A stretch of DNA of 20,215 bases from Kipferlia bialata (GCA_003568945.1 BDIP01000015.1:26747-46961), one strand, 5' to 3'; positions 1 to 11,200 are shown, counted from the first letter of the stretch. Notes: generated by a model from the letters alone, not told the origin. Program-made: numbers and translations.

Positions 1-37
1 TACTAAATAGTAATAGTATGAATATAAAATACACTAC

Positions 38-3000
38 CTCACTGCGTCATGCCCACACACATGGCCATTCTTGTCGAAGCTGAGCGAGAGACCATCACCG
101 ACGTCCTGAGGGATTAGTTAATCATATACACACATACATACGTATATATAATATATAGTATATATAGAGAGAGAGTGATATACCTGCATTCCAATACACT
201 CCTTCTCTGAGGCGTGTTGTGTCCACACACCCTCAGGATACGCAGCGCTAGGTGCGGTATAGGAGAGGTGGATCTGCTCCTTGGTGTCCTCAGAGGAGGC
301 AGTCAGGTACATGTCCCTTCTGGTTATATACATATCTATGTATGCATATACATATATATACACATTGAATACCATTACAATACTATATATAAGGATCAGA
401 GGAGGCAGTCAGATACATGTCCCTATTGGTTAGTATCTTTGTGTGTCTTATCCGGAGTATAGTATATATATCCGATGCATGGTACTACTCCTTATTGTCC
501 TGGGAAGGCAGTCACGTGCATATCTCTTGTGGTTAATGGGTAAGATGGTATATATCCCTAGGTTATGGAGATGGCCGAATTATGACGATCTCCACTATAC
601 AGAAAGATTATATGTAGCACAACACATGTAAAGATAGCATACTTGTATGGGACCATACCCTCCAATAGTGTGGCAGCTTTATGGTGTGACAATGTAACTC
701 CCAGTTTGTTTAGGATACGAGTGACACATATATAGAATGCAAATGTGAATGGTACTTACCCCCCAACGGTGTGGCAGCGTAGCTCCCACTCAACCTCTAG
801 TGAGAAGATTGGTGGTGAGGGTGCTCCTCTCTGGGATGAGAGGTGATTACACAAAGAGTCATTATACTGTAAATCTCTAGGAATGGAGGAGACATATATA
901 TATATATATATACACGCAGAATACTTACCGTCCACGTGTTTGTGTGTGTGTCTAATATCCATGGATACACTACACCAGGGTCGTTGTTGGCACTGCTGCT
1001 ACTGCTCTCCTCCATACCCACATCCCCTTCGGAACTCTCTGACTCATCTTCTGCCTCTCCATCTCCCTCTTCCTCTCCTTGTTCAGTGATCCTCTCAATA
1101 GGGTCGTGTGGTATATCTGGCTGTACCGCACAGACAAGCTAGAGTGAGTACATACGAGCACACAGTATACGTATGATTATAGACATATATATACATATAT
1201 ACATCTGACTGCGCGGCACAGACAAGCTGGAGTGAGATTGTCTAGGAAGTAAAATTACAAACTCAATGAGTAAATAGTTGTCCAGAAGAGAGTATCATGT
1301 GTAGAACCAAAACATGGTGTCCCAGGTCTTCTCAGTAGGATACATAAACAAATATATGTATATTGCATATTTTTGTAATACACATACAGTATGTACCTTG
1401 TCCTCTCCCAGCCTATATCTAGTATCTATATATCAAAATATCTAAATATTTACATATATATTAAAGTATGTCCTTGATATTATATATACATATGTAAATA
1501 TATGTATATATATATTGTAGTAGTCCTCTCCCAGTCTGGCCAACGAGACTCGATAAATGTAGGATACACATACAATACTAAGTATCATGTATTTATGTAT
1601 GTTGTATATATGTATATGTTATGTATATATATACTATACCTTGTCCTCTCCCAGCCTAGCCACCGAGACGTCATAGATGAAGGATAGACATACAATACTG
1701 AGCATCATATATATACGTATATTATATATATATATGTTGAATACTATACCTTGTCCTCTCCCAGCCTAGCCATCGAGACGTCATAGATGAAGGGTCCCTA
1801 GGGTTAGTGTGAATGTCCTCATTCCTATATATATCTCAATATATACCGTGTATATGGATATACATCACCTATACCGAGTTTGGAAGTGTCTCCAGTATCA
1901 TGGTATCTACGCTCAGAACATAAATATACAGAGAGTAAATATAATATATAAAATATACAATACAATGTAAACACAACCATGTATATCATGTCAAGAATAC
2001 CTATCTCTCCTCTGTCAATGTCTCCCATGACATGGTATCTAGACTCATATGAAACATATACTATGGTATATTTACCACACTGTATTTCTATGGCATAGAG
2101 TACCTCTCTCTCCTCTGTCAATGTCTCCTATGACATGGTGACCAGACTGAGTACATGCACATACAGTGGTGAATAGATAGTAAAGCTCTATGTAACCTAT
2201 ATATATGTGATATGTATTACCTTTCCCTCTTCTGATACAATCTCCCATGTCATGGTATCTAGGCTCAGGACATGCATCTTCAGAGGGTATGCCTCAGACC
2301 GGCAGATGTAGACCTGGGATCAATCCTATATATATATATTCCTCTATACTTGTATGCACACACACACACATATATATATATATGTTGTATACAAGTGAAG
2401 ACTCAGTGTAAATTCTCTATATATAGAGGATAGGTCTCAGGCCGGCAGATGTACACCTGGGTGAGACAATGCCACAGTAATTATCTATATAATATGAGAC
2501 AGTGATTAGACTAAAAGCGATAAAGTATTTGTTCACTGTCAACATATACTTACCTTCCCATTGATACACACTGGGTCTGACCCCATGTATGGAGTCTGAC
2601 CGTCGGCTGTTCTGAATCCCCCTCCCGCTACTCTCTCTCTCTCTCCTCTCTCTATCTCCTCTGCTTCCTCTCCCAGCTCTGGCTTGGTACTATCTACCTC
2701 AGACAGGGAGAGTGAGAGTGTATCTGTAACCGTTGCCTCCGTCACAGAGTATGACGCAGGACCGGTGCTTGTCACAAGCAGCACGCGGTTGGGACCTGCC
2801 GTGTTAGGTAAGAAGCATGTATTGAAGTATGTATGCCTGCATGAGTGATACACACCGTATACACTGTGACCGTTCTGTCATTCACACGGTAACTCACGTA
2901 TATGTGTACCTACTTGAACGGCCCTGAATCCCAAGTAGAACCGTGTGGGGAGGGGCAGGCGCTGAACCTGTGTCAAGAATAGTGAAATGTACAAAAGATG

Positions 3001-3555
3001 TATGTAAAAGTGAGTATCAGTATAGAAGTACAACTTCACGAGTATCATTGGGGATAATGTGTACGCAAGTACATGTAGGCTGGATAGAGTCTAAAAACCC
3101 GTTAAGGCACCCTGAGTGGAAGCGTAACTATATAAGTACATACAAGTATGTATATATGTAGAAATTCAAGTATATATGTAGACATACAAGAATAAATATA
3201 GATTTTTGAATAGATATATACTAAAATGTATACGTACCCTGAGTGGAGACGCCGCAGACTCGAACGCCCCTGTCTCATGCAGGGCGAGGAATGTTGGGAT
3301 GGCATTCGTCAGAAAGTACTCCTGAGATGATAAGAGAGACAGACGGAGAGAGAGTATGTGAAACTGTTATTCAGATCAGAAGGTAAATACTCCATATACA
3401 TATATAAGGTTCGTACCGGTCCGAACTTGCTAGGGTCCTCCCCTTCCATACTGTCCCCACACTCTTTGTAGCACAGGGTGAGTGTGTCTATTACACACTG
3501 GGGGACGCCCTTGGAGACAGGGCCAGACAGACCTGGGATGGGTAATATATATATG

Positions 3556-3589
<34 letters not shown>

Positions 3590-6500
3590 TCCACTGGGGG
3601 ACGCCCTTGGAGACAGGGCCTGAGAGGCCTGGGGTATGTCTACAATCACAAAATATGTGCTGGGTATTGAAGTACCATGCTCTTATTACATCGACAGAGA
3701 GGAAAGTAATATGGCAAGTATACTCAACCACAAGCCCAAAAACGCCTGGGGTAGTATATGTATACAATACCACAAACTACTTGTCTGAGAGACGCCTATA
3801 CGTCTATACACTAATAACGAATTACTATATACATATAGAGGCATACATGGGAATTCACGTATGGCTCCTCGCTTGAGAGTCCCGTCCTTGGCCAGATAGT
3901 GATGGGCCAGGCAGAAACAGGTGCCATTATAGAGCTGAGGTCAACATATATATATACTATATGAAATATGAAATATGAAGTCTAATAGCTAAGAAGAATG
4001 TGTATACATACTATTGTATAGTCCTATATAGAGTTCCAGACAGTATATCCAGGTATACATTCTTAGGTAGATACTATGTGAAATCTTATAAATACACATA
4101 ATACATACATACTATTGTATTGTTCTGTATAGAGTTCCAGGGCAGGCAGAAACTGGTTCTGATGCATCACTTTGCAATGCCTCCTGTATATACATATAAA
4201 TGTGAATATCTACTGTTATGAGTCATCCCAATGGCCATGGTGGGTACCACTAACACCATTCATACCACATATATACTAATACATATACCGCTTTTATCCT
4301 TATTCTCCTCTACACAAAGTTGTGTGAATCTACCTCCTGTTTTGAAAGCTCCCAGTGGCCAGGCCTTGTACTGGACCGAGGGTGGAAGGGGACGACAAGA
4401 CTAGCAAAGAGACCCTAGAAGGTGAGTATATACGAATAGGGGTATATATATGTATACAAGACTAGCAAAGAGGCCCTAGCAGGTCAGAATACAAAGTAGG
4501 GTACATATATAGATAGAGAGAGAGAGAGAGAGAGGTAGGGGACGACAAGACTCGCAAAGAGGTCCTGGCATGTGAGTATGCGAATAGTATAGAAGACAAA
4601 TAGATCAATATAGATAATTATTTGGTATTTGGACTATAGGATATATATACCTCTGTGGCGATCTTGAAAGACGTGTCTGGTGTTGTCTATAGTAGTATAT
4701 ATGTATACAAATTAGTATTCATACCTCTGTGGCTATCTTGAATGGCGTCCACCAGGGCTTATCCCCAAGGTTAGAGATACCCTGTGCTAATAGCTCGGCT
4801 AAGACAGGGCCGTTGACAACCATATCGTAATTCCTGTTTGTTAAGGGTATATGGAGGGAGAGAGAGGGGTGAGGGACTGTGCTAATAGACCGGCTAGGAC
4901 AGGGCCGTTGATAGACTATATCGTAATTCCTTTGAGTTAAGGGTATAAAAAGAGAGAGCGAGAGTCTTTACCTGGCCGGGTCCAGCACATACTCGAATAT
5001 GGGGTGTCTGATCACGGCCTGTTTCTCATCATCAGCAGAGTCGGCCAAAGCAGTGATGATGTCCTATTGATAAGAGAGAGAAATAGATACAATATACGGA
5101 GAGAGAAAGAGAGAATTGTAAGGAGTAACCTGTTGGGATGGAGACATAACAACAAATCACGTACCGATAGAAATAGGATATGTCTGCATACACATATATA
5201 TATATGCATGATAATTAACAGTATGTCTTGGTATACCGTACCGTTGGTTGTAACCGTCTTGTTCTCTCCTCCCTCTCTCCCTCTGTCTCTTCATCTCCTG
5301 GTTTCTCTCTCTCCCTCTCTTCCAGACCTTCTATTGCCTCCACGATATTGATTAAGGGTCCAGGAGGAGCAATGGATTTCTCTATTGCCTCCAGTAGTGA
5401 GTGGAACGCTGTGAGATTCTCCTCAGACTTGAAGAAATGGCGTCTCCTGGGATGAGGTATATATATATATATATATACAATCTCCTCAGACTTGAAGAAA
5501 TGCCGTTTCCTGGGATGAGGTACATAAAATTATATATATGTATATGTATATATACACAAATACATAGATATATACTAGTAGATAAACAGATGATATATAC
5601 ATACTAGGGTACACACACATACTAGTAGATATATAGATGTCGCTTCTTCTTTAGATATCTTACACAAAGTGAAGTAAATGAATACCTAAAAGTCACAACG
5701 CCCCAGAGATTCATGTCTACAATATATATGTGTATATAGTGAGAGGGTACAATGTAGTGTTAATGTATATGATGCTAATATGTAATTGAAAAATCGTATA
5801 GACTGCACGTACTCTCTGTCTGTCTCTGTTTGGATGCAGGAATAGGTGATACAGGCCTGAGAGTCAAAGCAGTGAATATGGATACAAGCTGACTCACTTA
5901 GAGACGTATGAGGAGAGATGAAATGCGAATCTTCAATCACACTCTAGTCCCATGTCGAGATCATATATAGTTCAGTACTACAATTCGAAGAGTGATCTCA
6001 TGTCAATGTGTATGCGGCGTCTCTCACCTGTCTCTATATATATACCTATATATATCTATATATCTATATGTATATACATATTTACACATCACCTGAATGC
6101 ACTGTACATGCCTGTCACTCCGGGACTGCCCACTGACTCTGGGGTCAGTTTTGTAACACTGATACTACGGATATTTGGATATTTTACACTATACATAATA
6201 TATTAGACATTATATACATATATATATATATACCTCTCAAGATACTTGGTCAAGTGGTCCACCACTTCTAGCTGGTATGGCACATATGCACGGACATATC
6301 TTGCATCAGGCCCATCTCTCTCTCTCTCTCTCGCCCTCTCCATCTCAGGCAGTAACTCGCCTGGAGTTAGATATGTGCAAAGAGAGAGAGGGAGAGAGGG
6401 AGAGAGGGAGAGAGAGAGAAAAAGAGAGAGGGAGAGAGAGAGAGAGGCTCTCCATCTCAGGGAGCAACACCCCTGGAGTTAGATACATGCAAAGAGAGAG

Positions 6501-7844
6501 AGGGAGGGAGAGAGATAGAGAAAGAGAGAGAGTGGCTCTAGTGAGGCATCGGACATCGCACTGTAATACGTATAGGAATGAAGGGTAAGTGTCATACAAT
6601 GTATGTATGATACATACACATGTGAACAACACTATTACCTAGATCCAGGACTGCCCTCTCTGACACAGCCACGTCACACATAGAAAATATATATATATAT
6701 GTATCTATACATATACATACTAAGAAATATCTATATATACCATTACCTAGCTCCAGTACTGCCCCCTCTGCCACAGCCATGTCCTCTATATTATATATAT
6801 ACACTAAGACTTTACTATATATAGTGCATATATACTACATAATATTAAGAAGTATAATACTTCCTCATACCTAGCTCCAGGACTGCCCTCTCTGCCACAC
6901 CCATGTCATACTCCCCTCCCTCAACCTCTCTGTCTTCCTCTGTCTGAAGAGTGGACACAAGAGCATGCACCCTAGTGATAAGTGCAATACGTAGTATAAG
7001 AGTATGGTATATAATACAATAGTATACAGTATTACATAGTTATATCTTCCTCTGTCTGAAGGGTGGACACAAGGGCATGAACCATTGTCGTGAGTGTAAG
7101 AGAAGGAACAAGCCTGAAGAGTTTTCGCAGTGTCTCTAAAGAATCTCATAAATATGAACTGAAGAGTGGACACAAGAGCATGCTCCCTAGTAAGTGCAAT
7201 ACATAGTATAAGAGTATGGTATACTATAATAGTATATATACAGTATCATATGATATATCTCCCTCTGTCTGAAGAGTAGACACAAGAGCACGAACCCTAG
7301 GGGACAATTATAACAAGTATGGAAATGTACTGATTGTATCAACAATATCAGGCCCGGGGCGGGGCGTGGGAGGGGGGGGGACACACACGACATACCTCTG
7401 TGTCAAGGTCCTGAAAGACACATCGGGATCGGCTGAGTGAGAGGGAATGGAGTATATGCAAATGGGTATACCTTACATCCCAGTATATAGTAGAACTGAA
7501 AGGAAGGGAGAGACACACAGTACTCATGTATACTCTGTAAAAGGGGGAGGGGTTATACAGGTTCCTGTGGCAGGAAAGGAGAGAGTGAGACACACACTCA
7601 AAGGAGACAGATGTGTGTTTGGGGGGTAAGGGGGGGGGGGGTATACACACACACAGAGAGACATACATGTATACATACCTGGTCTCCTGATGTCAGGCTC
7701 AGGCACAGGGCCCGGTTCTTCTGAGTGTCAGAAGAACAAATCAGTACCAAGTCATATTCATACATGTGCAAGAGACAATACTTCTATATGATAACTCAAT
7801 ACCAAGTATATAAACACTTAATATACTGCACAACACTCACCCAT
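38..7844 (-). CDS. Large multi-exon protein, helical N-terminal part and C-terminal Kelch-like repeats (3' end outside window)
   Basis: Exons, in transcript order: 7844-7841, 7720-7679, 7432-7396, 6971-6871, 6360-6234, 6138-6093, 5888-5813, 5716-5686, 5446-5242, 5063-4972, 4833-4725, 4414-4334, 3934-3859, 3532-3417, 3321-3238, 2967-2910, 2795-2554, 2313-2221, 1797-1750, 1138-929, 830-760, 319-184, 105-38. They total 2153 nt and join in one open frame with GT-AG introns. The start is a 4-nt exon, ATG plus G, before GTGAGT. Residues 1 to about 500 look helical and charged (QTEEDREVEGGEYD, REREREKPGDEE) and I do not recognise them. From about residue 510 there are Kelch-like strands: SDPVCINGKVYIC, MHVLSLDTMTWEIV, VYPWILDTHTNTWT, WELRCHTVGGRDMY. 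A beta-propeller scaffold or adaptor role is inference. The last exon ends in phase 2, so the gene continues left. Nearly every intron holds copies of exon edges. Confidence 0.8.
395..530 (-). repeat. Acceptor-side copies of exon 184-319
   Basis: 395-425 repeats the first bases of the exon behind an AATAG acceptor, with TAC to TAT silent (Y) before the match ends. 498-530 is a worse copy with many substitutions and no clean acceptor, so it is older. Confidence 0.7.
656..678 (-). repeat. Donor-side copy of exon 760-830
   Basis: Repeats the exon's last codons (CHTVG) plus a GTATGG donor. ACC/ACT and GGG/GGA are silent; GTT/ATT changes V to I. Confidence 0.7.
1204..1226 (-). repeat. Acceptor-side copy of exon 929-1138
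   Basis: LVCA is repeated behind CTCACTCCAG. One silent (GCG/GCC) and two replacement changes, then the match ends. Confidence 0.65.
1397..1683 (-). repeat. Three donor-side copies of exon 1750-1797
   Basis: Copies lie at 1640-1683 (one change, M to V), 1519-1563 (several changes, donor GT lost) and 1397-1413 (only the last 17 nt, donor GTACAT kept). The intron next to the first two (1561-1600 and 1681-1720) is also alignable, so the unit of about 120 nt duplicated in tandem includes intron. Confidence 0.75.
1868..2150 (-). repeat. Three drifting donor-side copies of exon 2221-2313
   Basis: Segments at 2104-2150, 2003-2045 and 1868-1915 all contain a version of LSLDTMTWE followed by a donor. 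The first two share ACATTGACAGAGGAGAG, which the exon lacks, so one is probably a copy of the other. Each contains stop codons or replacements, so they read as decayed copies rather than extra Kelch exons. Confidence 0.6.
2427..2452 (-). repeat. Acceptor-side copy of exon 2221-2313
   Basis: Behind CTCACCCAG the codons VYICR are repeated (GTC/GTG silent), followed by S to P and A to T changes. Confidence 0.65.
3110..3125 (-). repeat. Short donor-side copy of exon 3238-3321
   Basis: Only the last 14 or so exon bases (CCACTCAGG) with a GTGCCT donor are repeated. Confidence 0.5.
3592..3760 (-). repeat. Acceptor-side copies of exon 3417-3532
   Basis: 3592-3628 repeats LSGPVSKGVPQ behind CATACCCCAG with three silent codon changes (CGT/CGC, CTG/CTC, TCT/TCA) and no replacement. 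It then fuses to (GA)n. Around 3738-3760 a weaker match behind CTACCCCAG (VFGLVVE against LSGPVSK) may be an older copy. Confidence 0.75.
4007..4145 (-). repeat. Intronic duplication pair
   Basis: 4007-4045 and 4107-4145 share a catactattgtat core followed by a tatagagttcca element. They lie in the intron between exons 4414-4334 and 3934-3859. In sense direction each contains CTGGAACTCTAT and a GTATGT donor-like site, but inclusion would break the frame. Confidence 0.5.
4456..4564 (-). repeat. Two acceptor-side copies of exon 4334-4414
   Basis: 4456-4475 has GGT/GGC silent only. 4536-4564 has GCT/GCG silent plus G to D and, at its edge, F to Y. The latter is fused to a (GA)n run on the plus strand. 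Confidence 0.75.
4651..4673 (-). repeat. Donor-side copy of exon 4725-4833
   Basis: Repeats FKIATE plus a GTATAT donor, with ATA/ATC silent; one further change at the edge. Confidence 0.7.
4884..4935 (-). repeat. Decayed acceptor-side copy of exon 4725-4833
   Basis: About 50 nt repeat the exon start behind CTCAAAG. A one-base insertion and replacements show that this copy is not coding-constrained. Confidence 0.75.
5481..5509 (-). repeat. Acceptor-side copy of exon 5242-5446
   Basis: Repeats RRHFFKSEE behind CTCATCCCAG. CGC/CGG is silent; AGA/AAA changes R to K. Confidence 0.75.
6373..6446. repeat. GA-rich low-complexity tract
   Basis: Almost pure (GA)n/(GGA)n on the plus strand, hence pyrimidine-rich in the sense strand of the minus gene; a second tract lies at 6491-6532. 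Confidence 0.9.
6447..6472 (-). repeat. Acceptor-side copy of exon 6234-6360
   Basis: Repeats the GELLPEMER start behind CTAACTCCAG with GGC/GGG, TTA/TTG and CTG/CTC silent and one E to V, then runs into a GA-rich tract. Confidence 0.75.
6639..6783 (-). repeat. Two donor-side copies of exon 6871-6971
   Basis: 6747-6783 and 6639-6674 repeat MGVAERAVLEL plus GTAATG or GTAATA donors. The first has one silent and two replacement changes; the second has four replacements. These look like freely drifting copies. Confidence 0.7.
7043..7296 (-). repeat. Three acceptor-side copies of exon 6871-6971
   Basis: Copies of VHALVSTLQTEED lie at 7043-7082 (four silent changes, no replacement, acceptor AG lost), 7157-7186 (one replacement) and 7259-7296 (three silent, two replacement). 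The intron stretches 6973-7040 and 7187-7255 are also alignable (agtgcaatac and agtataagagtatggtata) but differ by indels. Confidence 0.8.
7371..7641. repeat. G runs and CA/GA microsatellites in intron
   Basis: G runs at 7372-7380 and 7629-7641, flanked by (AC)n, lie in the introns around exon 7432-7396. They are C runs in the sense strand. Confidence 0.8.
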
Positions 7845-8148
7845 TAGTGACTGGGAGTAATGCCTTGGGTAGAGAACACAATCTACTCTTCAGAAAGATG
7901 AGCACAGTGATTGAAACGCCAGACGCTTATAGCGAACTTGGTGGTATATGTAGACTCATCTCTGACCCAGAGTCTGTGAATATGACAGATATAATACTAA
8001 AGCTCCAATCATCCGTCTCAATTACCATCATGACGAGAGACCACCGAAATTCATATTCTATTCACGACTATGGTCACAAATGCAAACCAGGGAGAAGATC
8101 ACATGCTCCTCAAGCTCTCTCTCCCCCTCTCCCTATGGCTCAGAGAAC
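7845..8148. other. Intergenic region between the two tandem minus-strand genes
   Basis: About 300 nt of comparatively normal-complexity sequence between the TAA copy of the thioredoxin-fold gene and the ATG of the Kelch-like gene. It should hold the promoter of the latter. I see no convincing TATA box or other motif. Confidence 0.5.
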
Positions 8149-8184
8149 TTAGAGATCACCCTCCAGCTCAGCCACCCTGGCCTC
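8149..8184 (-). repeat. Copy of the end of the final exon 8230-8320, stop codon included
   Basis: Encodes EARVAELEGDL and TAA like the exon, but with GCT/GCC, AGA/AGG, TTG/CTG, GGA/GGT and CTG/CTC, all silent. It lies just 3' of the real stop and runs into (CT)n on the plus strand. Confidence 0.85.
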
Positions 8185-8229
8185 CAGCTCTCTCTCTCTC
8201 TCTCTCTTTCTGAGTGTATAGTATCCCTC

Positions 8230-11200
8230 TTACAGATCTCCCTCCAACTCAGCCACTCTAGCCTCTGCCTGCTCCACAAGGGACTCCAGCTGGGTGAGCT
8301 TGGCCCTCATGGCAGCTGGTCTGCGGTTAGATAGTAATACATATATATACATATACTAGGAAGAGAGGGACAGAGAAAATGGGTTAGATATAGAGACACA
8401 CGCATAAATATATAGGAGAGAGAGAGAGAGAGAGATCCATCAGATGGGAGACAGCTGGCCTAGAGTTAGATCTACACAGTATAGGGTATAGCGTACCCAC
8501 AACGTACATATATCATATATATATATATATATATATACTTATCATATATATACATTCACTCACCTAGACCCAGGTGGCCACTCCTCGGGCATGCCGTCGG
8601 GACCCATCCTAGAGTGAGATATCTATATACATATATAGTCTGTATACATATATAGTAATTACTATATACAGAGAGGGGGGGGGGGAGCAAAGATTTGCGA
8701 TCACACAGAAGTAGTATGTATATATATATATTACACCACAGTACATATCCATGTGGTCAGGAATACTCATGTAATAGGCCTAGTAGTACCTGATTCCGAA
8801 GTCGTCTGCGTCTCCGTCCACTGCCTCAGACACATCAACAACCTGGGGGTTAGACACATATCTACATAGAGGAAGAGAGAGAGATGGAGAGAGACAAAGA
8901 CAAGTCTCCGTCCCCAGTATCAATTCCCCCAACAAGCAGGGAGTGAGGGGGAAATGTGAACACATATAGGTGTCCAGCCTCCTCAAACAACAATGCCCCA
9001 AAACAGAGACATACTATGAGACATACTATATACATAAATGAATAGATATATATATATGCATACCTTCTGAGCCTCTGCCAGCCTCTCCACTCTCCTCTCC
9101 TCCACCATCTCACCAAGCACCCAGTCCTGGGTGTCAGTGACAGTATATAAGAATCTAAGATATTCAAGAAGATACAGTCAGGTACCAAGCTCACCAAGCA
9201 CCCAGTCCTGGGGGTAAGTATATATGACAATGAAAGTATACTCTATTCTACTAGTTCTTCCATTCAAACAGATATAGAGAATAGTGATAAATGAATGTAG
9301 ATACACCAACAGTATACCTGCAGAGCAATGATGTCCTCTGTCTGCTCCCCTATGCATGTCACCACTCCATCCTCAAACAGACACAGCCTGCGGCCCTGGG
9401 AGGGGACCCTAGGGTCACAATCGAGTAGAAACATGCAGGCAATTTTATAGAGTATCTACAACTTCTTCACCTAAAGCCAGCCCAGATGAGGTTGCTATAT
9501 AGTAATTCATGTTATATACCTAAAGGCGGCGCAGAATGATCTTGTGTCGAGGTTTCAGTCTGTAACGTATAGACAAAGAATACGCATACATATATATGCA
9601 ATACCTGAATGCGGCGCAGAATGAGCGTGTGTCGAGGTCCTTGTCACACTGGAGAGAGTACCCCAGGGTGTTGTCGACAAGGTTGGAGGCAACCTTGGAG
9701 GCGTTGATGTCAAACTGGGGTTAGTATATACATGGGTATATATGGAGGGATAGATAGAGAGAGAGAGAGGGAGAGAGAGAGTTGTCAACCAGGGTGGAGG
9801 CAACCTTGGAGGCGTTCATATCAAACTGATATTAGAATATACATATATGAGTATTTATACACAAGAAAAGAGAGAGAGATAGACTCACAGAAACACTGTA
9901 TATATCCTATGTACACCACCTGCTTGCAGTCTGGGCACATATAGCACAATCTAACAGATACATATATATAAATATATCACAACTGGTGTACCTGCTTGCA
10001 GTCTGGGCATGATATGGACAGGAGGACAGGGAGCTGCTCGGTCTGAAGGTGAGAGAGTGCTGACTACAAAAATCTATATTCATACACCATCATACATACT
10101 GATATCATATCATACACAATATGTATATGTATACTCTTTATCACCATATCATTACATATTCATTCCTATACTATGGTTCATCCTAACCTGAGCAGCGTCG
10201 ACCATGTCCTCCTCATTGGTGAACCTAGTCATATTTATATGTATACCATATATATACACTATATATACACATACACACACATATATATATAATGCACTAA
10301 CCTGAGCTGCATCCACCATGTCCTCCTCATTGGTGAACCAAGTTATATATACTACATATACACTGATTTAATGTATATATACATACCTTTATGTATAAGA
10401 ATGTCTATATATATATATATATATATACCTGAGCAGCATCCACCATGTCCTCCTCATTGGTGAATCTGGGCAGGATACCCTTGACAGGCACCACAAACTT
10501 GGCCTGATATAAGGGGCTAGAGGGAGGGAGAGAGTGGGTCATACCTCCAGATATGCCTCGAACGCCAGTGGTATATATGTATGGATATAGATACATACAG
10601 CTAGATACAAATATGTGAAAATGACATACGTATAAAGAAACACACACCTCCAGGTATGCCTCGACCACCAGTGGCATATACTGATAGAAAGATATACATT
10701 TGATATTCATAAGATGTATATACATATATATACCTCCAGGTATGCCTCGACCCCCAATAATAAGTATAGATAGATATAAGACATATTTTAATTAATATAC
10801 ATATGTATACACACCTCCAGGTATGCCTCGACCACCTCGGGAGACCACTCGTAGGGCATGACCTCAACCTGGGGTCAGGGATACATTCACACTCACACAT
10901 ACACACATGTGAATATGATATATTTATACCTTAGGCTCGTTATCCACTCCCACAAACAGCATGGGCAGCTGGGGCATGTTGGAGACACTCCGTATAGTAA
11001 TTAGAGTATATAAATATGTGTGTATGAGTGTAAGAAGCTACCTTTGGCTCATTATCAACTCCCACAAACAGCATGGGCAGCTGGGGCATGTTGGAGACAT
11101 AGGGCACATTCTCAGGGTCATTGACATCGACAGAGAAGAAGGCACAGCCAGTGACCTGGAATAAGGGTCTAGATGGGGGGAGAGAGAGAGAGTCATTGAC

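Noticed and set aside
1868-2150. Extra Kelch-repeat exons
   Set aside because: The LSLDTM-like segments contain stops or lose the frame before their donors and align as donor-side copies of exon 2221-2313.
4105-4186. Possible exon EALQSDASEPVSALELY in the Kelch-like gene
   Set aside because: Its only donor (GTATGT) leaves phase 1, which would put a stop right after the junction with exon 3934-3859; the skip is in frame. Part of it is duplicated at 4007-4045.
7847-8152. Plus-strand open frame of 101 codons with ordinary composition
   Set aside because: It overlaps the start exon and promoter side of the Kelch-like gene and the copied stop of the upstream gene, matches no family I know, and could be chance; kept as intergenic.
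10545-10868. Repeat-spacer pattern resembling a CRISPR array
   Set aside because: The repeats are 22-30 nt pieces of an exon end with unequal spacing in AT-rich intron of a eukaryotic gene.
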